Origin: Natronoarchaeum rubrum
Lineage (GTDB): Archaea > Halobacteriota > Halobacteria > Halobacteriales > Natronoarchaeaceae
Assembly (NCBI RefSeq): GCF_024494695.1
Contig: NZ_JANHDP010000004.1
Span: 434,001-498,000 of the forward strand
DNA length: 64,000 bases
Direction: 5' to 3'
Part shown: positions 33,301-42,287 of the stretch, one piece after another
Position numbering within the stretch: position 1 is the stretch's first letter
Layout of the letters: each line of letters opens with the position of its first letter
The notes under the pieces: model-generated
Told to the model about the DNA's origin: nothing
Seen by the model: the letters and a program-made list of their open reading frames with translations, nothing else
Database searches by the model: none
Position numbers and translations under genes: made by a program

Positions 33301-34737
33301 ATGGCTACCGACACAGCCACGTCCGATCGATCCGACCGGAGTCTCGCGCGCGACATCGGCCCGCTGGGCGCGATCGCCACCGTCGTCGCCGGGACGCTCG
33401 GCGCCGGCCTGTTCGTCACGCTCGGCACGGCGAGTTCGACGACCGGGCCGAGCGTCATCCTGATCATCGCCCTCTCGGGGGTGATCGCGATGGCGATCGC
33501 GATCAACTACAGCTGGCTCGCGACGATCTTCCCCGCGGCGGGGTCGACGTACTCCTACGTGACGCGAGTGTTCCGGAATCGCCTCGCGGGGTTCGTCGCG
33601 ACCTGGTCGCTCTGGCTGGGGTATATGGCCGCGGTGTCGGTGCTGGCGCTCGGGTTCGGCAGCTACTTGCAGGTGTTTTATCCGAGCGTCGACCCGCGAT
33701 TCGCCGGGATCGGCCTGATCGCCGTGCTGTTCCTCGTAAACATGCTCGGCGCGCGCCGGTACAGCATCTCACAGAACGCCATCTTCATCCTGCTGATGGT
33801 CTCGATCCTGGTGTTGGTCGTCCCCGGGACGTTCACCGTCGAGGCGGGCAACTACACGCCCTTTTTCACGGGCGGGTTCGACGGCGCGCTCGCCGCCGCG
33901 GTGCCGCTGTTTTACGCCTACATCGGGATCGCCGTCGCCGGCGAGATCGGCGCCGAAGTGAAAAACCCCGAGCGGAACCTGCCGCTCGCGATGGCCGGCG
34001 GGACGCTCATCCTGATCGTGCTGTACATGTGGACCGCCGCAGTGATCTACGGCGTCGTCGGCGACTACACCGTGCTGGCTGCCTCGGACCGACCGCTCTC
34101 GACCGCCGCCGAGACGTTCCTGCCGCTGAACGCGACCGCTGTCGTCGGGTTCGGCGGGCTGCTCGCGACGGCGTCGAGCGTCCACGCCGTGATGGCCGCC
34201 GGCATCAAGCTGCCGTACTGCTGGGCGTGGGACGAGGTGTTCCCGAAGAAGTTCTCGGAGGTCAACGAGCGCTGGCGCACGCCCCACTGGTCGCTGTTTA
34301 CGCTGTTTGCGGTGTCGACCGGCCTGACGTTCTGGACCGGCGGGCTCGACCAGGTCATCGCGATCGCGACGTTCAGCTACCTGATCGCCTACGGCGCGAC
34401 GTCGTTCACCGCGATGTACGTCTACCTCAGGCGCCCGGAGCTGTGCGAGAAGGCGGCGTTCGACCCCGGCCGGTGGATCTTCGTCCCCGGGCTGCTCGGG
34501 CTGGGCGGCTGCGTCCTGTTGATCTCCCAGGCCTACCAGGGCTCGATGACGATCTACGTCCCGTGGCTCGCGATCGGCCTCGTCGTGTTCGCCGCGTTCT
34601 GGTTCCTGGGGAAGCGCTCCGACACCGACGTCGACGCCATCCTCGACACGCTCCCCGGCGTTCCGACCGACGAGTACAGCCCCGAACTGGTCGACGAGCC
34701 GACGATCGCCGACGAGGGGACGCCCGCAGACGACTGA
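33301..34737 (+). CDS. APC-family amino-acid permease
   Basis: A 478-residue polytopic transporter with about twelve hydrophobic segments. The first helix carries the unwound GTLGAGLFVTLGTASSTTGPS stretch that binds the substrate carboxylate in APC transporters. Helix 6 region YIGIAVAGEIGAEVKNPERNLP is the other family hallmark. It imports amino acids or amines. The neighbouring M20 deacylase and racemase-like genes suggest a basic amino acid such as ornithine or lysine, but that is an inference. Confidence 0.9.
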   Translation: MATDTATSDRSDRSLARDIGPLGAIATVVAGTLGAGLFVTLGTASSTTGPSVILIIALSGVIAMAIAINYSWLATIFPAAGSTYSYVTRVFRNRLAGFVATWSLWLGYMAAVSVLALGFGSYLQVFYPSVDPRFAGIGLIAVLFLVNMLGARRYSISQNAIFILLMVSILVLVVPGTFTVEAGNYTPFFTGGFDGALAAAVPLFYAYIGIAVAGEIGAEVKNPERNLPLAMAGGTLILIVLYMWTAAVIYGVVGDYTVLAASDRPLSTAAETFLPLNATAVVGFGGLLATASSVHAVMAAGIKLPYCWAWDEVFPKKFSEVNERWRTPHWSLFTLFAVSTGLTFWTGGLDQVIAIATFSYLIAYGATSFTAMYVYLRRPELCEKAAFDPGRWIFVPGLLGLGGCVLLISQAYQGSMTIYVPWLAIGLVVFAAFWFLGKRSDTDVDAILDTLPGVPTDEYSPELVDEPTIADEGTPADD

Positions 34738-34764
34738 CCTAAAACTGCGATTCAAAACTACATC

Positions 34765-35979
34765 ATGAGCGAACAAACCCGAACCGCGGTAGAAGAGATC
34801 GACTACGACGAGACGATCGAGCTGTTACAGGAACTCGTCAGGATCGAGAGCCCGTACTTCGAGGAGGAGGAGATCGTCGAGTTCGTCTACGACTGGCTCG
34901 ACGCCGAGGGGCTCGACCCCGAGTACCACCCGGTCAGCGAGCCCGAGATCACCGGCTTCGAGGGCGCCAACGTGCTCGCGCGGAGCGAAGGAACCGATCC
35001 CGACGCGCCGACGCTGCTGTTGAACGCCCACCTCGACACCGTCAAAATCGTCGAAGAGTGGGACGAGGACCCGCTCTCGGGGCGCATCGAGGACGGCAAA
35101 CTGTACGGACAGGGCGCCTGCGACATGAAGGGCGGCCTCGCGGCCATCATGGTCGCGTTCCGGGCGCTCGCGGACGCCGACCTGCAGGGTAGCGTCGTGT
35201 TTTCGGCGGTCGTCGACGAGGAAGGCCCCTACGGACTGGGCGCCGACCAGATGATCCGCGACGGCGTCACCGACGACTGCGACGCCGCGATCGTCACCGA
35301 GCCGGGGCCGATCCTCGCTCAGACCGAGATCGCGAACCCCGCGCTGATCCTCGGCGCGCGCGGGCGATTCCTCTACGATATCACCGTCAGGGGCCACGCC
35401 GCGCACGGCTCGCAGCCCGAGAAAGGCAAAAACGCCGTCGTCGACGCCGGCGCGCTGGCCGGCGCGCTCGCCGAGATGGACGTCGGCACCCACCCGAAGC
35501 TCGGCGACGGGTCGGTCTGCCCGCTGTCGATCGAGGGGGGCGGCGAGACGCTGTCGGTCCCCGAGTCCTGTCGCCTGCTGGTCGATCGCCACGTCGTGAT
35601 CGGCGAGGACGAAGACGCAGTGCGGGCCGACGCCGAGCGCGTCGCCGCCGATCTGGATCTCGACTCCGATGTCGAGATCGGGTTCCGCGAGGCGCCCGCG
35701 CCGGACGTCCGGTACGGCCCCTACGTCACCGACGAGGACCACCCGCTGGTCGGCGCGCTCGAAGGCGCCTCGGAGTCGGTCACGGGCGAGGCGCCCGCGA
35801 TCGGCTACTTCTCGAGCGTCGGCGACTTCAACTACTTCGGACACCGCGCCGAGCTGCCGACGATCATCGTCGGACCGGACGGCGAGAACATCCACGGCGC
35901 CGGGGAGTTCGTCTACACCGACGAGGTCGTCGACGTGACGCGGATGCTCGTCGAGGCGACAAGCGAGTACGCGGGCTAG
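34765..35979 (+). CDS. M20-family metallopeptidase/deacylase (ArgE/DapE type)
   Basis: A 404-residue zinc enzyme. The metal ligands are visible: His and Asp in NAHLDTV, Asp in GACDMKGG, the catalytic Glu-Glu in VDEEGPYG, a further Asp/Glu in VTEPGP, and the last His in NIHGAGEF. A lid domain (residues about 200-310) has the GHAAHGSQPEKGKNA motif. The family includes acetylornithine and succinyl-diaminopimelate deacylases and carboxypeptidases. It lies 27 bases after the permease and probably shares its operon. Confidence 0.9.
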   Translation: MSEQTRTAVEEIDYDETIELLQELVRIESPYFEEEEIVEFVYDWLDAEGLDPEYHPVSEPEITGFEGANVLARSEGTDPDAPTLLLNAHLDTVKIVEEWDEDPLSGRIEDGKLYGQGACDMKGGLAAIMVAFRALADADLQGSVVFSAVVDEEGPYGLGADQMIRDGVTDDCDAAIVTEPGPILAQTEIANPALILGARGRFLYDITVRGHAAHGSQPEKGKNAVVDAGALAGALAEMDVGTHPKLGDGSVCPLSIEGGGETLSVPESCRLLVDRHVVIGEDEDAVRADAERVAADLDLDSDVEIGFREAPAPDVRYGPYVTDEDHPLVGALEGASESVTGEAPAIGYFSSVGDFNYFGHRAELPTIIVGPDGENIHGAGEFVYTDEVVDVTRMLVEATSEYAG

Positions 35980-35982
35980 GTC

Positions 35983-37098
35983 GTGATCGAACGCCCCGAC
36001 GCCGACGCCCGTTCCGACGCCAATCCTCCCGACGCGCGCTCGGGCGGGCCGGTCCTGACCGTCCGGCCCGCGGTCGTCGAGCGCAACGCCCGGCGGGTCG
36101 CCGAGCGCTTCGACGGCGACCTCGTCGGCGTCACGAAGGGGCTCTCCGGCGATCCGCGCGTCGCCCGAGCGATGCTCGACGGCGGCGCCGCGGCGCTCGC
36201 GGACTCGCGGATCACGAACCTGCGGCGACTCCCGACCGACGGTGACGACTACGAGCGTCACCTGCTCCGGATGCCGTCGCCGAGCGAGGTCGACGCAGTC
36301 GTCCAGAGTGCCGACGTCTCGATGCAGACCGAGCCGTCGATCCTCCGGGCGACCGCGGCGGCGGCGTCGCGGTGCGGCGTCGAGCATCGCGTCCTGATCG
36401 CGGTCGACGTCGGCGACCGGCGCGAGGGCGTCCTGCCGGAGGATCTACCGTCGATCGCAGCCCTCGCGGACGACCTCGGCGGGATCTCGGTCGCCGGCGC
36501 GGCGGCCCATACCGGCTCACTCAACGGCGTCGTGCCGACAGCGGACGTGATCCGGCGGTTCGTCGACGCCGTCGAGGAGGCCGAAGCGACGCTCGGCCGG
36601 GAGCTTCCGATCGTCTCGGCTGGCAGCTCGAACGCGCTCTCGCTGTGTTTCGCCGGCGAACTCCACGATCGAGCGACCCAGCTTCGGATCGGCGAGGCGA
36701 TCCTGCTGGGCACCGATCCGACGAGCGGCGACGCACTGCCGGAGTTCGAAACAGACGCGTTCGAGCTCTCGGCCGACGTGATCGAGCGCAAGGAAAAACC
36801 GTCAGCACCCGAAGGCCCGACCGGCCGGGACGCGTTCGGCGAGTCGTCGACGGTCGAGGATCGAGGCGTCCGCGATCGGGCGATCGTCGCCCTCGGTCGG
36901 GTCGACACGGCCGTCGACGGACTGACGCCGCGGCGCGACGGCGTCGAGATCGTCGGCGCGAGCAGCGATCACGCGGTGCTCGACGTGACGGACGCCCGCG
37001 GATCGGTACGGCCCGGCGACAGTCTCGCGTTCGACCCGCAGTACGGGGCGCTCGCCCGCGCCGCGGCGTCGCCGTACGTCGGGATCGACTACGAGTGA
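35983..37098 (+). CDS. Alanine racemase-fold PLP protein (ornithine racemase-like)
   Basis: A 371-residue protein with a GTG start three bases after the deacylase stop. The PLP lysine is Lys52 in LVGVTKGLSGDP. Other family marks are LADSRITNLRRL, HTGSLNG and SAGSSNALSL with a Ser/Gly phosphate-binding patch. A late beta domain follows. This matches the alanine/ornithine racemase family. With the permease and M20 enzyme it suggests metabolism of a D- or N-acyl amino acid. Two Asp-rich disordered stretches are halophilic additions. Confidence 0.8.
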   Translation: MIERPDADARSDANPPDARSGGPVLTVRPAVVERNARRVAERFDGDLVGVTKGLSGDPRVARAMLDGGAAALADSRITNLRRLPTDGDDYERHLLRMPSPSEVDAVVQSADVSMQTEPSILRATAAAASRCGVEHRVLIAVDVGDRREGVLPEDLPSIAALADDLGGISVAGAAAHTGSLNGVVPTADVIRRFVDAVEEAEATLGRELPIVSAGSSNALSLCFAGELHDRATQLRIGEAILLGTDPTSGDALPEFETDAFELSADVIERKEKPSAPEGPTGRDAFGESSTVEDRGVRDRAIVALGRVDTAVDGLTPRRDGVEIVGASSDHAVLDVTDARGSVRPGDSLAFDPQYGALARAAASPYVGIDYE

Positions 37099-37143
37099 CC
37101 GGCAGCCGCGTCCTGGTGGGCGCTACCGTTCGTTTGGTGGGTG

Positions 37144-37914
37144 CTACGGTTCGGGGCGATAGACCGCCCGAAACCGCAGCCGCCGGTAGTCCGCAGTCCA
37201 GACGCCGTCCCCGTAATATGCTGGCCGAAGCCGCTCCTCGACGGCCGCGACGACCGCCTCGCGTTCGCGCTCCGAGAGCGGCGCGAACAGCCCGTCGGCG
37301 AACACGTCCAGCCAGTTTTCGAGTCCGTCCTCGCCCTCGAGTTCGGTCGGCCGGTCGAACAGCGTCGCGTCCCGCACCTCGAAGCCATGCCTCTCCAGCC
37401 GCGAGGCGTACTCGCCGACAGTGGGGAAGTGCCAGGGGTTGTCGGCGTCGTAGCCGCGCTCGGCGAGTTCCGCGAGGACCGCGTCCACGATCGCCGCGAC
37501 GTTGCCGTCGCCGCCCAGCTCCGCGACGAAGCGGCCGCCGGGTCGGAGCGCGTCGGCCACGGTCGAAACGGCTGCGTCCTGCTCGTCGATCCAGTGGAGC
37601 GCGGCATTCGAGAAGACGGCGTCGAACGGCTCGTCGAATGTCGCGGTTCGTGCGTCGGCCTGCCGGAACGCGAGTTCCGGGTGGTTCGCGCGTGCCCGCT
37701 CGATCATCTCCGCCGCGCTGTCGATCCCGACGATGTCGGCGCCGCTCGCAGCGATTTTACCCGTCAAAGCACCCGTTCCGCAGCCGAGATCGAGCACGCG
37801 CTCGCCCGCTGCAGGAGCGAGCAGTTCCAGCACGTCGGCGCCGTACTCGTAGACGAACGAGTGGTCGTCCTCGTAAGCCGTCGCGTCCCAGTCGGGCTCG
37901 TCGCGTGGCGACAT
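37144..37914 (-). CDS. Class I SAM-dependent methyltransferase
   Basis: A 256-residue methyltransferase. Motif I is VLDLGCGTGALTG, followed by GIDSAAEMIERA and the FSNAALHWI segment found in trans-aconitate and related small-molecule methyltransferases. ATG 37914 is supported by a TATA box (GGATATAAGG, 37937-37946) 23-32 bases upstream on this strand, typical of a leaderless gene. The substrate is unknown. Confidence 0.85.
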   Translation of the reverse strand: MSPRDEPDWDATAYEDDHSFVYEYGADVLELLAPAAGERVLDLGCGTGALTGKIAASGADIVGIDSAAEMIERARANHPELAFRQADARTATFDEPFDAVFSNAALHWIDEQDAAVSTVADALRPGGRFVAELGGDGNVAAIVDAVLAELAERGYDADNPWHFPTVGEYASRLERHGFEVRDATLFDRPTELEGEDGLENWLDVFADGLFAPLSEREREAVVAAVEERLRPAYYGDGVWTADYRRLRFRAVYRPEP

Positions 37915-38016
37915 CGAGTTGCAGTAGCGATCTGGCGGATATAAGGGCCGGGCGTCGACAGACAGAGTGGAAGTGGTCACCTCGACGCGCGCCGCCGCGG
38001 CTGTGCGGTCGGTGAC

Positions 38017-38023
38017 ATTAAAC
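38017..38023 (+). promoter_or_regulatory. TATA box for 38048
   Basis: ATTAAAC lies 25-31 bases before ATG 38048, giving a leaderless transcript. Confidence 0.6.
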
Positions 38024-38047
38024 CTCCCGCGATCCCTACCTCTCGGT

Positions 38048-38614
38048 ATGGGTGAATCAGACACGCTGTTGAACGCCGGGATCGGCGCCGTCGTGACGAT
38101 CGTGACGTCGTTCCTGCCGTTCTCCCCGATTCTGGGCGGTGCGGTCGCTGGCTACTTGCAGGGAGGCACGAGAAACGAGGGCGCGAAGATCGGCGGAATC
38201 TCCGGCGCCCTGTCGCTGCTGCCGATGCTGTTTTTCGGCTTCATCATCATGCTCTTTCTCTTCGGCTTCGCCCCCGCGGATGGCGGCATCGTCTTCGGCT
38301 TCTTCTTGCTGTTCGTCGGGGCAGCCGCGGTCGCGTACACGATCGGACTGGGCGCGCTCGGCGGGTATATCGGCGTCTACGTGCTCGAAGAGACGGATAT
38401 CGGGCGCGACGCTCGTCACGGCGGATCGCGCCGCGGCGGCGACGCGATTCCGGGCCAGTCGCGCTCGGACGACGAACGCTGGGGACGGGCCGACCAGGAC
38501 GAGAACACGGATCGCCCCGACGAAAACGCCGGCTGGGACGACGACAGCGAGGCGAGTTGGGGGCACGACGACTCGGAGGTCGACGGCCGGGACCGCCGAG
38601 ACGACGGCTACTGA
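38048..38614 (+). CDS. DUF5518-like membrane protein
   Basis: A 188-residue protein. A Gly-rich N-terminal membrane domain (residues 8-120, with AGIGAVVTIVTSFLPFSPILGGAVAGYLQGG and two more helices) is followed by a 65-residue highly acidic, Asp/Gly/Arg-rich tail. The N-terminal pattern matches DUF5518 proteins of haloarchaea. Function unknown. Confidence 0.7.
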   Translation: MGESDTLLNAGIGAVVTIVTSFLPFSPILGGAVAGYLQGGTRNEGAKIGGISGALSLLPMLFFGFIIMLFLFGFAPADGGIVFGFFLLFVGAAAVAYTIGLGALGGYIGVYVLEETDIGRDARHGGSRRGGDAIPGQSRSDDERWGRADQDENTDRPDENAGWDDDSEASWGHDDSEVDGRDRRDDGY

Positions 38615-38639
38615 TCGTCGCTTCTTCTTCGGCGTCGGG

Positions 38640-39983
38640 TCAGGGGATCCCGGCGAGCTGATTCAGCGCGTAGGCGGTCCGGAGCATCTCGGCGCTCTGA
38701 CCCTGCCCGAACACCAACTCATCCCGGTCGAGGACGTGTTCGAGCGTCTCCTGGGAGGCGTGTTCGGGCGCCGCGGCGATGCCGGCGTCGTGCTCGTCGA
38801 CCCACTCCATGACGCGGCGGTCGCTCTTGCTGTCGCCCATCACGAGCGCGAACGGGTCGTCGATCCCGAGCACGTCGAAGGCGGCCTCGACGCCGACGAC
38901 CTTGTTCAGTTCGAGGCTGCCGATCTCCGCTGCGTCGGCCTCGTAGTACGCCACGTCGATCCGGTCGAACGTCGTCGCGACGGCGTCTGGCAACTCGTCG
39001 GGCGCGACCTCGGGGAACTGGCCGGCCCGCTCTAACACGCGCCGGATCTCGGGGTCGGCGTCCGCGTAGAAGGCCCGCGCCCACGCGTTCGCCGGGACGC
39101 CGGCGTCCGTGTCGGCGCCGCTCCCCGCGCCGTCGCCGGTCGATTCGTCGTCTGTCGCGGCGCCGATCGCGGGGTCGTCGCCGGACGCCGCCGCGGCCGC
39201 GTCGACCGCCAGTTCGTCGACGACGACGGCCCCCAGCAGGTCGAGCAGGTAGACGAGCGCGTCGTCGATCACCTCGCGGGCGCGGGTCGAGCCCGTCTCG
39301 AAGTTGGGCTTGAGCGTCACGTTGAACTCGTTGCCCTGCAGGTGACAGCAGTGCCGTAACTCGTCGGGGGCGTCGGGAAGCACCCGCGCGCGGACGGCGT
39401 CGAACACGGACCGCGTCTCGGCGTCGAGATTTTCGTAGAGTAGCTGCTTGGTGTCGGCGCCGTGTCCGGGCGTGAACACGCCGGTGCCGGCCTCGTAGAC
39501 GATCGAGAGATCGCCCGAGTGGACGATTTCGCTGCCCAGCCCCTGGATCATGAACCCCTTGACGTTTTCGAGCGTCTGGCCGGTACAGATCACGATCGGG
39601 ACGCCCGCCTCGTGGAACTCGGTCAGCACGTGAAGGACGTCTCGGGGGATCTCGTTGTCGGTCCCGCCGGCCGACCGCAGCGTCTCGTCGACGTCTAACA
39701 CGAGGACGTTGACCGCGCGGTCGTACTTCGCGTGGAGGTCCAGCGCGGCGAAGGCTTGATCGCGCGTCGCACGCGCGGCAATCTCGGCGAACGTCTCGCC
39801 GACGGCGAAGGCGCCGCGGATCTCGTCTTTCCGGTCGTCGAGTTCCTCGTTGGCGTTCTGCCAGTGTTCGAGCGCGACCCGCGAGTCCACGGGCGGGAAC
39901 AGGTCGACGAACTGCTGGTACTCCCGGAGCTGCTCGGTGTCGAAATCGTCGTAGAGCCGATACAGCAGATCGTGTCGTTCCAT
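38640..39983 (-). CDS. HAD-superfamily hydrolase with halophilic insertion
   Basis: A 447-residue protein. HAD motif I is VLDVDETLRS (nucleophile Asp and Asp+2), motif II is the Thr in VICTGQT, motif III Lys is in ELNKVVGV, and motif IV is VMGDSKSD. This gives a complete phosphatase active site with a cap domain in the middle. An acidic low-complexity insertion (about residues 265-295) is typical of halophiles. The N-terminal 90 residues are a helical extension not found in most HAD enzymes. Substrate not assignable. Confidence 0.8.
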   Translation of the reverse strand: MERHDLLYRLYDDFDTEQLREYQQFVDLFPPVDSRVALEHWQNANEELDDRKDEIRGAFAVGETFAEIAARATRDQAFAALDLHAKYDRAVNVLVLDVDETLRSAGGTDNEIPRDVLHVLTEFHEAGVPIVICTGQTLENVKGFMIQGLGSEIVHSGDLSIVYEAGTGVFTPGHGADTKQLLYENLDAETRSVFDAVRARVLPDAPDELRHCCHLQGNEFNVTLKPNFETGSTRAREVIDDALVYLLDLLGAVVVDELAVDAAAAASGDDPAIGAATDDESTGDGAGSGADTDAGVPANAWARAFYADADPEIRRVLERAGQFPEVAPDELPDAVATTFDRIDVAYYEADAAEIGSLELNKVVGVEAAFDVLGIDDPFALVMGDSKSDRRVMEWVDEHDAGIAAAPEHASQETLEHVLDRDELVFGQGQSAEMLRTAYALNQLAGIP

Positions 39984-40226
39984 ACGCCCATGCGCGCGGG
40001 CACCGTCTTAACGATGTTGCGTTCGGCGATCGTCGCGCAGTCGCTCGATACACTCGGAGGCGAGGGGAAAGGATATGGCACGGGTACGGCGGGTGCCGGA
40101 GACGGGAGAGGGGATGTGGCTCGGCGTCCGGTGGGGGAAACCGGACGACATGGGGGAGACGGCCACGGCGTGCGGCCGGTACGGCCACGGGGGTTGGCAC
40201 CCGCCGTCAGCTTCATGCTTTACTCG

Positions 40227-40243
40227 ATAAAGAATAAATCTTT
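40227..40243 (+). promoter_or_regulatory. AT-rich promoter of gdh
   Basis: GATAAAGAATAAATCTT stands in an otherwise GC-rich region, 27-43 bases before ATG 40270, and provides the probable TATA element. Confidence 0.5.
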
Positions 40244-40269
40244 TGCTCTCCCGGGTACAGGAACGGAGT

Positions 40270-41337
40270 ATGAAAGCTGTCGCAGTGCGCCGCGGCGAGG
40301 AACAGCCCACCGTGATCGAGAAACCCAAACCCGACCCCGAGGACGGCGAGGCGCTGGTGCGGACGCTCCGCGTCGGCGTCGACGGCACCGATCACGAAGT
40401 GATGAGCGGCGCCCACGGCGGGTTCCCCGACGGCGAGGACCACCTCGTGCTCGGCCACGAGGCCGTCGGCGTCGTCGAGGACCCGAACGGGACCGGCTTC
40501 TCGGAGGGCGACGTCGTCGTCCCGACGGTCCGGCGCGCCCCCGACGGCACCAACGAGTACTTCGAGCGCGGCGAGCCCGACATGGCGCCCGACGGCCAGT
40601 ACTTCGAGCGCGGCATCGTCGGCGCCCACGGCTACATGTCCGACTTTTTCACCAGCCCCGAGGAGTTCCTGATCGAGATTCCCCGCGACCTCGCGGAGCT
40701 TGGCTTCCTCGTCGAGCCGATCAGTATCACCGAGAAGGCAAACGAGCACGCCTACGCCTCCCGATCGGCGTTCCAGTGGAATCCGGAGTCCGCCCTCGTG
40801 CTGGGCAACGGTAGCCTCGGCCTGCTGACGCTCGCGATGTTCGAGCACACCGAGGAGTTCGAGCGCACGTACTGTCTGGGTCGGCGCGACCGGCCGGACC
40901 CGACGATCGACATCATCGAGAAGCTCGGCGCGACGTACGTCGACTCCCGCGAGACGCCGGTCGACGAGGTGCCTGCCGCCCACGAGGGGATGGACTACGT
41001 GTACGAGGCCACCGGCTATCCGCCCCACGCGTTCCAGACGATCGAGGCGCTGGCGCCCAACGGCGTCGGCGCGCTGCTGGGCGTGCCCGACTCCTGGGAG
41101 TTCGAGATCGACGGCGGCCGGCTCCACGAGGAGTTCGTCCTGCACAACAAGGCGCTGATCGGCAGCGTCAACTCCCACGTGAAACACTTCGAGGCCGCCG
41201 TCGAGACGATCCAGCAACTGCCCGAGTGGCTGTTCGAGGACCTGATCACGGGCATCTACGACGTCGACAACCTCGATCCAGCCTTCGACGAGGGCGACGA
41301 CGTGATCAAGACCGCCGTCGAGTTCGACTCGCTGTAG
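40270..41337 (+). CDS. gdh: Glucose 1-dehydrogenase
   Basis: A 355-residue zinc-dependent medium-chain dehydrogenase of the haloarchaeal glucose dehydrogenase type. The zinc site is Asp38 (in place of Cys), His63 and Glu64 (LGHEAVG), as in the Haloferax mediterranei enzyme. The nucleotide fold has LVLGNGSLGLLTL. It oxidises glucose to gluconolactone, the first step of the semi-phosphorylative Entner-Doudoroff pathway. The regulator GfcR and a KDPG-aldolase-type gene follow, supporting the role. ATG 40270 is chosen by alignment to the conserved MKAVAV start. Confidence 0.93.
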   Translation: MKAVAVRRGEEQPTVIEKPKPDPEDGEALVRTLRVGVDGTDHEVMSGAHGGFPDGEDHLVLGHEAVGVVEDPNGTGFSEGDVVVPTVRRAPDGTNEYFERGEPDMAPDGQYFERGIVGAHGYMSDFFTSPEEFLIEIPRDLAELGFLVEPISITEKANEHAYASRSAFQWNPESALVLGNGSLGLLTLAMFEHTEEFERTYCLGRRDRPDPTIDIIEKLGATYVDSRETPVDEVPAAHEGMDYVYEATGYPPHAFQTIEALAPNGVGALLGVPDSWEFEIDGGRLHEEFVLHNKALIGSVNSHVKHFEAAVETIQQLPEWLFEDLITGIYDVDNLDPAFDEGDDVIKTAVEFDSL

Positions 41338-41453
41338 TCGCCGCGACGCGATCGGGCCCACAACGCCTGCCTCGTCCTCCCGATACTGCGACCGAACTCG
41401 TATCGCCCACCTCGTCCCGACTGTCTCTCTTGCTTGCTCGTCCCGTCGTCGCC

Positions 41454-41471
41454 GCGGCGTCTCGACGCCGC
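41454..41471. repeat. GGCGTC/GACGCC hairpin between gdh and gfcR
   Basis: GCGGCGTC-TC-GACGCCGC is a perfect inverted repeat, the same core as the hairpin after ncsA at 7149-7168. It lies 116 bases after gdh and may be a transcription or RNA-processing signal, or a dispersed repeat. Confidence 0.4.
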
Positions 41472-41508
41472 CGGACGGCCGTAGCACCCGCGTTATCTCC
41501 TCGCTGGC

Positions 41509-41517
41509 TTTATAAAA
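41509..41517 (+). promoter_or_regulatory. TATA box of gfcR
   Basis: TTTATAAAA lies 22-30 bases before ATG 41539, a textbook haloarchaeal leaderless promoter. Confidence 0.75.
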
Positions 41518-41538
41518 GACGGCCGCGAACCTTGTGGC

Positions 41539-42183
41539 ATGAAGAACGTCGACGATCTCATCGAGAGCGCTGCAGAGCTCGCCGACCGCGGGCTCTCGAA
41601 GGGGGAGATCGCGGACGAGCTCAACGTCTCGCGCGAGACGGCGAGCTGGCTCGTGGAACGCAGCGGCGCCGGCGGCGCCGCCGAGGCCGTCTCGGCGCCC
41701 AGCCCGACGGCCAGCGGTCCGGACGACATCCACGTCGACTGGAGCGCGATCGGCCGCGACAGCAAGCGCCTCAGCCACGTCGGGACGGCGATGGCCGACA
41801 TGCTCGCCAAGCACGGCGAGGAAGTCGACCTGACGATCGGCATCGAGAAGGCCGGCGCGCCGCTCGCGACCGTGGTCGCCCGCGAACTCGACACCGACCT
41901 CGGGACGTACGCCCCGCGCAAGCACCAGTGGGAGGAAGGCGACATGGAGGATCTGGGCGGCACGTTCTCCCGGAACTTCGCGCAGATCCGCGATCGCGAG
42001 TGCTACGTGGTCGACGACACGATCACCAGCGGGACAACGATGCGCGAAACCGTCGAGGCGATCCGCGAGGACGGCGGCGACCCCGTCGCCTGCATCGTGC
42101 TCGCGGACAAGCAGGGGATCGACGACATCGAGGGCGTGCCGGTGTACTCGCTGCTGAACGTCATCAGCGTCGCCGAAGAGTGA
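41539..42183 (+). CDS. gfcR: GfcR, PRTase-like regulator of sugar catabolism
   Basis: A 214-residue protein. An N-terminal helix-turn-helix (RGLSKGEIADELNVSRETASWLVERS) is fused to an orotate phosphoribosyltransferase-like domain with the PRPP loop CYVVDDTITSGTTM. This is the architecture of GfcR, which in Haloferax volcanii activates glucose and fructose catabolism genes. Its position between gdh and the KDPG-aldolase gene fits. It is often annotated as PyrE-like but the HTH shows a regulatory role. Confidence 0.9.
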   Translation: MKNVDDLIESAAELADRGLSKGEIADELNVSRETASWLVERSGAGGAAEAVSAPSPTASGPDDIHVDWSAIGRDSKRLSHVGTAMADMLAKHGEEVDLTIGIEKAGAPLATVVARELDTDLGTYAPRKHQWEEGDMEDLGGTFSRNFAQIRDRECYVVDDTITSGTTMRETVEAIREDGGDPVACIVLADKQGIDDIEGVPVYSLLNVISVAEE

Positions 42184-42287
42184 TCGGCGTCGTCGAGGGG
42201 TGATCGGCGCCGCTCTCGGCGTTTCGACCGCAGAAAATCGCAGTCCGTTTTCGCGCCGCCTGGTTCTCGACCGAGCGCCCGGTGGGC

